Shown here piece after piece: positions 15,294 through 20,544 of a stretch of DNA of 20,544 nucleotides (positions within the stretch are counted from its first letter, which is position 1; each line of letters opens with the position of its first letter). The translations under genes were made by a program, and so were the position numbers. The DNA comes from Desulfuromonadales bacterium (lineage in GTDB: Bacteria > Desulfobacterota > Desulfuromonadia > Desulfuromonadales > UBA2294), in assembly GCA_014859615.1 (NCBI GenBank), contig JACUTX010000023.1, forward strand, positions 1 through 20,544, read 5' to 3'. The notes under the pieces were generated by a model. The model worked only from the letters and a program-made list of their open reading frames with translations. It ran no database searches and had not been told where the DNA came from.

Positions 15294-16024
15294 TTTCTGC
15301 AGCCAAAAAGAGGTTGATTTTTGCCCTCGATGTCGATTCCTTTGACGAGGCGCAAAGGTGGGTGAAAAATCTGCATGCAAAGGTTGGACTGTTCAAGGTT
15401 GGTAAACAGCTGTTCACCCGTTGCGGTCCCGAAATCGTTCAGATGATTCGAGCCGAAGGGGGCGAGGTTTTTCTCGACCTGAAGTATCACGATATCCCGA
15501 ATACTGTCGCCAAGGCCGGGGTGGAAGCGTGTCGACTCGGGGTGAAGATGTTTAATGTTCACGCCTTAGGCGGTCTTGAGATGATGCAGCAGACGGTGAC
15601 AGAAGTCGAAGAGTGGTGCACCGCAAACAAGGTAAAGCGACCGATTATGCTCGCTGTGACGATCTTGACTTCCTCGACTGAAAAGACTCTGAAGGGAGTC
15701 GGTATCGACCGGCCGGTTGTCGAAATGGTCCCCCGTCTGGCAGCCCTTGCGAAAGAAGCCGGGTTTGACGGCGTGGTCGCTTCACCGCAAGAGGTCGCTC
15801 TGATTCGTCAGGTGTGTGGTGCTGATTTCAATATTGTCACTCCCGGCGTCCGTCCCGCTTTTGCCTCTCTCGACGATCAAAAACGGGTGACGACGCCGTT
15901 TGAAGCGATCAGCAATGGCGCAGATTACCTGGTGATTGGTCGGCCGATATCGGCCGCTGCTGACCCGGCTGCGGCTGCAGCCTTGATTCTGAAAGAGATA
16001 GCCAGCGCATTGGCGGCAGGCTGA
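15290..16024 (+). CDS. pyrF: Orotidine 5'-phosphate decarboxylase
   Basis: Last step of de novo UMP synthesis: orotidine monophosphate to UMP plus CO2, in the cytoplasm. 244 aa, a usual length for the short bacterial type. The TIM-barrel active site is intact: D14 in FALDVDSFDEA, K36 in KVGLFKVGKQ, and D63-x-K65-x-x-D68 in FLDLKYHDIPNTV. The phosphate-binding end has IVTPGVRP (about 181-188) and YLVIGRPIS (about 208-216, with the Arg). The start overlaps the stop of the DUF4388 gene by four bases, and rlmB follows after one base, so translational coupling is likely. No other pyrimidine gene is nearby. Confidence 0.97.
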   Translation: MISAAKKRLIFALDVDSFDEAQRWVKNLHAKVGLFKVGKQLFTRCGPEIVQMIRAEGGEVFLDLKYHDIPNTVAKAGVEACRLGVKMFNVHALGGLEMMQQTVTEVEEWCTANKVKRPIMLAVTILTSSTEKTLKGVGIDRPVVEMVPRLAALAKEAGFDGVVASPQEVALIRQVCGADFNIVTPGVRPAFASLDDQKRVTTPFEAISNGADYLVIGRPISAAADPAAAAALILKEIASALAAG

Positions 16025-16025
16025 T

Positions 16026-16784
16026 ATGTCTGAACTCCTCTACGGGATTAACCCGGTCTCTGAAGGGTTACAGGGAGAGCGGCGTCAGCCGCTGGAACTT
16101 CTTCTTCAGTCCGGCCCACGTTCCCCCCGACTGTCGGAACTGGAGGCTCTTGCCGAACTCAAAGCGATCCCCGTCGTATTTAAGCACCGGGCTGACCTTG
16201 ATCGGTTGATCGGGCACTCTCACCATCAGGGTGCGCTGTTGCGGATCGAACCGTATCTTTATGCGGATTTAAGCGAATTAGTCGGGCGCTGGCGAAACTC
16301 GGGGCGGCCGGCTTTTTTTCTGATTCTTGACGGGATTACCGATCCGCATAATTTCGGTGCAATATTGCGCAGTGCCGAAGTTGCCGGGTGTCACGGGGTC
16401 ATCGTTGCCAAGGATCGGGCCTGTCCGGTCACTTCGGTGGTCGAGAAGACGGCTGCTGGTGCCTTGGCTCATCTTCTCCTCTGTCAGGTAACCAACCTCT
16501 CCCGCACGATGGAAGAGTTGAAACAGACGGAGATCTGGTGCCACGGACTGGCCGGTGAAGAAGGGGCGGCCGAACTTTTCGAAGCGGATCTGACCGGGAA
16601 TCTAGCTCTGGTGGTCGGTTGTGAAGGGAAGGGGCTGCGCCCCAATATCCGCAAACATTGTGACGGGCTGCTGTCGATTCCGATGCACGGTGCGGTTGGC
16701 TCCCTCAACGCTTCGGTCGCAGCCGGAATAGCCCTGTTTGAAGTGGTTCGGCAAGTCGGCTTAACTAGGGTTGCTCAATCTTGA
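16026..16784 (+). CDS. rlmB: 23S rRNA (guanosine-2'-O-)-methyltransferase RlmB / TrmH family
   Basis: A SpoU/TrmH-family knotted methyltransferase, 252 aa. RlmB methylates the 2'-OH of a guanosine in 23S rRNA (G2251 in E. coli) using S-adenosylmethionine. The short N-terminal substrate-binding domain begins LYGINPVSEGL, typical of RlmB. The three SPOUT motifs are visible: motif 1 ILDGITDPHNFGAILRSAE (100-118, with N109 and R115); motif 2 VVGCEGKGLR (196-205); motif 3 IPMHGAVGSLNASVAAGIAL (218-237). RlmB fits better than TrmH because of the N-terminal domain, but the exact rRNA target is inferred. Start is one base after the pyrF stop. Its end nearly meets the cheW end, with 12 bases between. 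Confidence 0.92.
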   Translation: MSELLYGINPVSEGLQGERRQPLELLLQSGPRSPRLSELEALAELKAIPVVFKHRADLDRLIGHSHHQGALLRIEPYLYADLSELVGRWRNSGRPAFFLILDGITDPHNFGAILRSAEVAGCHGVIVAKDRACPVTSVVEKTAAGALAHLLLCQVTNLSRTMEELKQTEIWCHGLAGEEGAAELFEADLTGNLALVVGCEGKGLRPNIRKHCDGLLSIPMHGAVGSLNASVAAGIALFEVVRQVGLTRVAQS

Positions 16785-16799
16785 CGGGAGCTTCCGTCA
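16782..16799. terminator. Short hairpin across the convergent rlmB and cheW stops (weak terminator)
   Basis: TGACGG (16782-16787) is inverted as CCGTCA (16794-16799); one wobble and one further pair can extend it. The first TGA is the rlmB stop and, on the other strand, the last TCA is the cheW stop. There is no T-run on either side, so efficiency as an intrinsic terminator is doubtful. Confidence 0.3.
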
Positions 16800-17294
16800 C
16801 ACTTCGTCGGTTTCGGCGAGTCCCTGCACCAATGCCAGTTCGTCAGAACTGAACACCCGATTAATATCGAGGATGATCACGAATCGGTTGTCCAGATTTC
16901 CCATCCCTTTGATGAATTCGGTGTTCAGGTGCGTGCCGATTCGTGGTGCCGGTTCAATCTGGTCCGGTGACAGATCGAGCACCTCGCGCACGGAGTCGGC
17001 CAGAGCACCGACCACCACGGCATCGCCGTCGATATCAACCTCGACGACGACGATACAGGTATCTCGAGTCTGCTTTGCTGCCGGCATGCCGAACTTGCGC
17101 CGCATGTCAATCACTGGTACCACACTGCCGCGCAGGTTGATCACTCCGAGCATATAGTCGGGGACCTGCGGTACGCGCGTCACTTCGCACAGATCGAGCA
17201 CCTCACGCGCCATGGTAACGTCGATGGCAAATACATCTTCACCCAGAGTAAAAGTCAGAAATTGAGTCGTCTCATTGCTGGCTGTCATACTCAT
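16797..17294 (-). CDS. cheW: Chemotaxis coupling protein CheW
   Basis: CheW links chemoreceptors to the CheA kinase at the cytoplasmic side of receptor arrays. This gene has 165 aa, made of a single CheW domain: QFLTFTLGEDVFAIDVTMAREVL (in part, about 11-33), then the family signature YMLGVINLRGSVVPVIDMR (about 47-65), then VVGALADSVREVLDLSPDQI (about 94-113) and FIKGMGNLDNRFVIILDINRV (in part). I used the first ATG (17294), preceded by GGGAG about 8 bases upstream; an ATG two codons later is possible. It lies 16 bp after the MCP gene on the same strand, so the two are almost certainly co-transcribed and made for each other. No cheA, cheR or cheB is in the window. Confidence 0.95.
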   Translation of the reverse strand: MSMTASNETTQFLTFTLGEDVFAIDVTMAREVLDLCEVTRVPQVPDYMLGVINLRGSVVPVIDMRRKFGMPAAKQTRDTCIVVVEVDIDGDAVVVGALADSVREVLDLSPDQIEPAPRIGTHLNTEFIKGMGNLDNRFVIILDINRVFSSDELALVQGLAETDEV

Positions 17295-17310
17295 ACTTCA
17301 ATCTCCCTTT

Positions 17311-19110
17311 TTAGTACTGTTCAAACTCATCGTCCATTATGTCGATATCTGCTTTGGGGTCATGTTTGCCAAAGTTGCCGTCCCCTTTTTTCTCTTCTGG
17401 AGAAGCTGGTGGCAGCGCGGTCTGTCGGTTGTTTTTCGGTTCGTCCTGCGGTGCATGGTGTTTTTTTTGTGTCATGCTGTCCCGGTCTGTCGATCGGGCA
17501 TCGAGCTGGAAGTAATCGATCATCGACTGCAACTGTTCTGACTGGCTGGAGAGTTCTTCTGCCGTTGAGGCCATCTCTTCGGACGAAGAGGCGTTTTGCT
17601 GAATGATCTGGTCAAGCTGCTGAATCGCCCGGTTGATCTGCGCGGCACCAGCGTCCTGTTCCTTGCTCGCCGCTGCGATTTCTTGCACCAGTTCGGCGGT
17701 TCGCTGAATATTCGGCACAATCTCCTTGAGCATGCCACCAGCCTTTTCCGCCACTGCGACGCTCCCTTCTGACAGGGTGCCGATTTCGCCGGCAGCGATC
17801 TGACTCCGTTCGGCCAGTTTGCGTACCTCGGCGGCGACCACGGCAAAGCCGCGTCCATGTTCACCAGCTCGCGCAGCTTCAATGGCCGCATTTAATGCCA
17901 AAAGGTTGGTCTGGCGCGAAATTTCTTCGATGATCATGATCTTTCCGGCGATCTGCTTCATCGCTGTCACCGTGTTGTTGACGGCATCCCCCCCTTGCCG
18001 GGCATCTTCAGCCGCCTTGACCGCGATCTTTTCCGTCTCCATGGCATTATCGGCGTTTTGACGAATATTGGCCGTCATCTGTTCGATGCTTGATGACGCT
18101 TGTTCGGCAGCAGCTGCCTGTTCGCTCGCCCCTTGTGACATCTCTTCCGAAGAAGCGCTCATCGCCTGGCTTCCAGCCGCAACATTATCCGCCGATTGGC
18201 GAACATTGTTGATCACCTCGGCCAGCTTTACGCTCATCGCCTGCATGGCGTTGCCCAGACGATCATTTTTTGACGACGGTCTTACATCGACGGCCAGGTT
18301 CCCTGCGGCAATTTCGTCCGCAACATCAGCTTGCCGGGAGAGATTTTCTGCCATGAGGTCGAGAGTCGCAGCGAGTTGGCCAAGTTCATCGCTGCGCTGC
18401 AGATTGAGCCGGGATGAGAAATCGCCCAGAGCAATCTCTTCGGCGAAACGGACGCCTTGAAGGATCGGATTAACGATCGCCCGCGCCAACAACAGAATAA
18501 AAGTCAGGAATGAAACGAAAATCAGACCACTCACCCCGACCAGCAACAGGGTCTTGTTGCGGATTGTTGCTGCGGCCTGGTCTTCAAGCTCCTCGATTTC
18601 CAGAACCAGAATATCAACCATGCCGCTGATCTGTTCACTGAACCGCTCGTAGCGCATCCGTTGTACACCGTTGGAGATTTCCAGAGCAGCGGTATAATCT
18701 CCACCCAGAACCAAAGGGGTGATTTCGGTTTCAATCGAGGAGCTGAACTCCTGCCAGGTCGTCTGGGCGTCTTCCAGTGAAATTCGCTTATCTTCAGAGA
18801 TATTCAGTGAGAGGAGCGCTTCGAAACGGTCATTGACATCGCCATAGAGGTATCCAAGGTTGGTACGGTTCTGCTCGATCTTGTCCTGGTCCCGCTCCAT
18901 GATCAGGGTGAGAATTTCACCTCTGACCTGGTTCAAATCGGATTTGAGCAGGGCAAGCTGCTCCAGCAGCCCTTTATAATCACTGATGGTCTGGTACATC
19001 GCCCCACCAACCCGGACCTGATCGACAAGCACCAGTGAAAAACCGACGGAACAGGCGAGTCCAGCCAGCATACCGACGGCCAGAAGTAACATTTTCATAC
19101 GCAGTTTCAT
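17311..19110 (-). CDS. Methyl-accepting chemotaxis protein with tandem HAMP and C-terminal tether
   Basis: 599-aa transmembrane chemoreceptor. TM1 is at about residues 7-29 and TM2 at about 187-210. The periplasmic domain between them is about 155 residues, helical and probably four-helix-bundle (4HB_MCP-like). A HAMP domain follows TM2 (about 211-263), and a second HAMP-like unit occupies about 263-302 (VADEIAAGNLAVDV, then the LGNAMQAM region). The signalling domain has the hairpin tip around 395-435, including EEISRQTNLLALNAAIEAAR and GRGFAVVAAEVRKLAERS. After about residue 538 comes a polar unstructured tail ending DDEFEQY; the last five residues fit the relaxed CheR-tether pattern x-[FHWY]-x-x-[FHWY]. 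The ATG at 19110 is preceded by AGGGG. It lies between the binding-protein gene (98 bp upstream) and cheW (16 bp downstream). The ligand is unknown. Confidence 0.94.
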   Translation of the reverse strand: MKLRMKMLLLAVGMLAGLACSVGFSLVLVDQVRVGGAMYQTISDYKGLLEQLALLKSDLNQVRGEILTLIMERDQDKIEQNRTNLGYLYGDVNDRFEALLSLNISEDKRISLEDAQTTWQEFSSSIETEITPLVLGGDYTAALEISNGVQRMRYERFSEQISGMVDILVLEIEELEDQAAATIRNKTLLLVGVSGLIFVSFLTFILLLARAIVNPILQGVRFAEEIALGDFSSRLNLQRSDELGQLAATLDLMAENLSRQADVADEIAAGNLAVDVRPSSKNDRLGNAMQAMSVKLAEVINNVRQSADNVAAGSQAMSASSEEMSQGASEQAAAAEQASSSIEQMTANIRQNADNAMETEKIAVKAAEDARQGGDAVNNTVTAMKQIAGKIMIIEEISRQTNLLALNAAIEAARAGEHGRGFAVVAAEVRKLAERSQIAAGEIGTLSEGSVAVAEKAGGMLKEIVPNIQRTAELVQEIAAASKEQDAGAAQINRAIQQLDQIIQQNASSSEEMASTAEELSSQSEQLQSMIDYFQLDARSTDRDSMTQKKHHAPQDEPKNNRQTALPPASPEEKKGDGNFGKHDPKADIDIMDDEFEQY

Positions 19111-19208
19111 ACCAGCCCCTTACCTTGTGAATGGTCCTTTAACCCGCAGCCAGCCATGACGGGCTGACCGCAGGCCACGGATCCTCTGTTTGACCGTTTA
19201 TAAGAGTA

Positions 19209-20033
19209 CTACTTGCGCACCGGCACAAAGTTTTTGGCGACAATCGTTTGCCCTTCGCGCGAGAGCATGAAGTTGACAAACTCTTTGACTTCACCCTTGG
19301 GTAACCCCTTGGTGACGAGCAGCAAAGGGCGGGAGATCAGGTAGGCGCCGGACTGAATGTTCTTGTCGTCGGGCGCAATGCCGTTGAGTGAGATCGATTT
19401 AACCTTCGACTGAGTATCACGGTCAGTAGCGGCGAGCAGGCCGAGGCTGACCGTACAGATGCCGTTCGGGGTTCTGGCCAGGTCTATGATCTGATCGCGT
19501 GGAAAGTCGATCTGTTTGAATCCGGAACCGAAGGCGGCACCATCCATGGCAAGATCCTGAAACATTTCGATGGTCGCACGCTTACCGGTCAGGATCTCTG
19601 TGTTGGGGGTGATCGGTGCGTCTTTACCACCCACTTCCTTCCAGTTCTTGATCTGACCGGTGAAGATCCCCTTGAGTTGAGCTTTGGTCAGATCGGTCAC
19701 GGGATTGTCGGCGTGGACAAAGACGGCAATCGCGTCATAACCGATCGTGGTGCCGATCAGTTTCTGTTTTTTTTCTTCGGGCTTAAGCGGACGCGACGCC
19801 CCGGCCAGCGGGACCTGTCCATCGAGCAGCGCCTTGATTCCTTTGCCCGAACCGGGTTGGTCGACTTTGGTGAATTTGATGCCGGTCTTCGCCTCAAACG
19901 CCGCTACAGCGCCAATTTCAAGAATCGAGGTGCCGATCGTGGAGGAGCCGCTGTAACTGATTTCAGCCGCGATGGCCGAACTGGTCAAAACAGAAAGGAA
20001 CACCATGAGCAGCAGCGTAACAAGTCTCTTCAT
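19209..20033 (-). CDS. PstS-like periplasmic substrate-binding protein (orphan)
   Basis: 274 aa of the PBP-like family that includes the phosphate-binding protein PstS. A Sec signal peptide (about 1-23, KRLVTLLLMVFLSVLTSSAIA then A) precedes the mature start EISYSGSSTIG. The GSGKGIKALLDGQVPLAGAS region aligns with the first phosphate loop of PstS, and GIFTGQIKNWKEVGG is typical of the family. But where E. coli PstS has Asp56 (GASDAPL), this protein has Arg (GASRPL). The later R-x-D-G-S-G-T loop is replaced by ILTGKRATIEMF. So phosphate binding is doubtful. I chose the ATG at 20033 (MKRLVTLL) because AAAGGAG lies 7 bases upstream; the frame extends to 20132 without a signal-like start. No pstC, pstA, pstB or phoU is adjacent; an MCP and cheW follow, and a GEMM riboswitch lies upstream. 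It may serve sensing instead of uptake. Confidence 0.85.
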   Translation of the reverse strand: MKRLVTLLLMVFLSVLTSSAIAAEISYSGSSTIGTSILEIGAVAAFEAKTGIKFTKVDQPGSGKGIKALLDGQVPLAGASRPLKPEEKKQKLIGTTIGYDAIAVFVHADNPVTDLTKAQLKGIFTGQIKNWKEVGGKDAPITPNTEILTGKRATIEMFQDLAMDGAAFGSGFKQIDFPRDQIIDLARTPNGICTVSLGLLAATDRDTQSKVKSISLNGIAPDDKNIQSGAYLISRPLLLVTKGLPKGEVKEFVNFMLSREGQTIVAKNFVPVRK

Positions 20034-20040
20034 TTCATTT

Positions 20041-20047
20041 CTCCTTT
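20041..20047 (-). promoter_or_regulatory. Strong ribosome binding site fixing the start of the binding-protein gene
   Basis: On the minus strand AAAGGAG ends 7 bases before the ATG at 20033. It decides the start in favour of MKRLVTLL and against the longer open frame up to 20132. Confidence 0.8.
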
Positions 20048-20195
20048 GGGTTGGTCGGTTGTCGGTAAAGAGTCCGGCGAGCGCCGTGGCTCTGGTTAAA
20101 GTTGAAAAACTATGTCGGGAAAAAGAGTGCAAATTGGTCGAAGTTGAAATTTATTGTGCACAATCTTGCATGACCAGTTGACTCTCCACATTAAC

Positions 20196-20229
20196 AAAAA
20201 GACCCGCCTTCAATAGCCGAAGGCGGGTC
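20196..20229 (-). terminator. Intrinsic terminator between riboswitch aptamer and binding-protein gene
   Basis: On the minus strand an 11-bp perfect stem (5' arm 20229-20219, 3' arm 20211-20201, 7-base loop) is G+C-rich at its base and is followed at once by UUUUU (20200-20196). It has no T-run in the plus direction, so it acts on minus-strand RNA. It sits between the GEMM aptamer and the coding region, which makes it the likely expression platform. Its 5' arm and loop contain CCUUCGGC, which can pair with the 3' strand of aptamer stem P1. Confidence 0.88.
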
Positions 20230-20280
20230 TGCAATGCTGCGTTCTGGCAAAAAAAGCACAAAACGACAAATGCAAAATGT

Positions 20281-20360
20281 CTTCGGCAACCCGGCTATCC
20301 CTTTTAGGGGATCCGTGGCTTTGCGTCCTGAGATTACCCCCAGTTTGCTTTTTTCGAAGG
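20281..20360 (-). ncRNA. GEMM-I (c-di-GMP-I class) cyclic-dinucleotide riboswitch aptamer
   Basis: On the minus strand the RNA has the GEMM-I architecture. P1 is CCUUCG (20360-20355) pairing with CGAAG (20285-20281). Next comes AAAAAAGCAAAC. The first hairpin (CUGGGG, GUAA tetraloop, UCUCAG) follows, with its GNRA loop. Then comes the hallmark GGACGCAAAGCCACGG, a second hairpin (AUCCC...GGGAU) and AGCCGGGUUGCCGAAG. The ligand-contacting G just 5' of CAAA is retained, which favours c-di-GMP. Some Geobacter relatives of this class bind cyclic AMP-GMP instead, so the ligand is not proven. It lies about 250 nt upstream of the PstS-like gene, with an intrinsic terminator in between. Confidence 0.93.
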
Positions 20361-20418
20361 AACGAATGGCGTCTCTTGAATCTCCTTCATATTTGCAACG
20401 GTAAAATTAATGGTTGAA

Positions 20419-20447
20419 TTATTAACATTGTCTCAAATTAATATCAA
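20419..20447 (-). promoter_or_regulatory. Candidate sigma-70 promoter for the riboswitch transcript
   Basis: On the minus strand TTGATA (20442-20447) and TAATAA (20419-20424) are 17 bases apart in very A+T-rich DNA. RNA would start near 20412, about 52 nt before the aptamer. The -35 overlaps an inverted repeat (20433-20460). Confidence 0.5.
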
Positions 20448-20460
20448 ACTATTAATTTGA
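20433..20460. repeat. 10-bp perfect inverted repeat, possible operator
   Basis: TCAAATTAAT (20433-20442) is perfectly inverted as ATTAATTTGA (20451-20460) with an 8-base spacer. It covers the predicted -35 of the leftward promoter and lies about 30 bases upstream of the rightward promoter at 20491. This position suits a dimeric regulator acting on both, but in A+T-rich DNA such dyads can also arise by chance. Confidence 0.45.
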
Positions 20461-20490
20461 AATAATTTTTTATCTGTTGATTTTTTTTGC

Positions 20491-20518
20491 TTGACCCCAA
20501 CGGGTCTGCATATATAGT
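20491..20518 (+). promoter_or_regulatory. Sigma-70 promoter reading out of the right edge
   Basis: TTGACC (20491-20496) and TATAGT (20513-20518) are 16 bases apart, preceded by a run of T and A+T-rich DNA that could act as an UP element. RNA would start near 20525. The gene it serves is outside the window. Confidence 0.55.
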
Positions 20519-20544
20519 TGCACGGTCGTGAAAACGTGTGCCAC

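Noticed and set aside
19111..19208. Terminator between the binding-protein gene and the MCP gene
   Set aside because: A short CAGCC...GGCTG hairpin is present on the minus strand but lacks a U-run, so I do not call it a terminator.
20034..20132. Longer N-terminus for the PstS-like protein, starting at 20132
   Set aside because: The extra 33 residues would precede a complete signal peptide, and a strong ribosome site sits right before the internal ATG at 20033.
20034..20195. Pho box upstream of the PstS-like gene
   Set aside because: I looked for CTGTCA-type direct repeats spaced as in PhoB sites on both strands and saw none, so phosphate-starvation control is not supported.

Overview
The window (about 57% G+C by eye) looks like chromosomal DNA of a deltaproteobacterium, most likely of the Desulfuromonadales (Geobacter/Desulfuromonas/Pelobacter group). 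This rests on a GEMM-type cyclic-dinucleotide riboswitch, a DUF4388 protein, a chemoreceptor with a long C-terminal tether and a mostly housekeeping gene set. It is inferred from gene content, not from a database search. I see no tRNA, rRNA, CRISPR array, insertion sequence or phage gene.

Left part (1-6439): a universal stress protein of the tandem UspE type, cut by the window edge, is transcribed leftward. It diverges from a complete seven-gene Mrp/Mnh multisubunit Na+/H+ antiporter operon, mrpABCDEFG. The Mrp genes are chained by 1-4 base stop/start overlaps, so their translation is probably coupled. The operon ends at a very long hairpin shared as a terminator with the converging helicase gene.

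Middle (6600-12051, minus strand): a DEAD-box RNA helicase (DeaD/CsdA type) with its own promoter and a leader of about 110 nt, the lytic murein transglycosylase MltA (a lipoprotein) and the replication-restart helicase PriA. Divergent from priA is a plus-strand operon (12319-16784): proS, a DUF4388 protein of unknown function, pyrF and rlmB. Its genes are 29 nt apart or less, or overlap.

Right part (16797-20544, minus strand): an orphan PstS-like periplasmic binding protein, a transmembrane chemoreceptor (MCP) and a CheW adaptor, in that transcription order. Upstream of the binding protein is a convincing GEMM-I (c-di-GMP-I class) aptamer, followed by an intrinsic terminator whose 5' half contains a copy of the aptamer's own P1 strand. 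The simplest reading is a cyclic-dinucleotide-controlled sensory module: binding protein, receptor and adaptor. The binding protein lacks the phosphate-contacting Asp of true PstS and has no pstCAB genes beside it, so it may sense something else. A good plus-strand promoter near the right edge starts a transcript that leaves the window.

The most interesting item is the riboswitch-controlled binding protein/chemoreceptor/adaptor set. Most of the rest is ordinary core metabolism.
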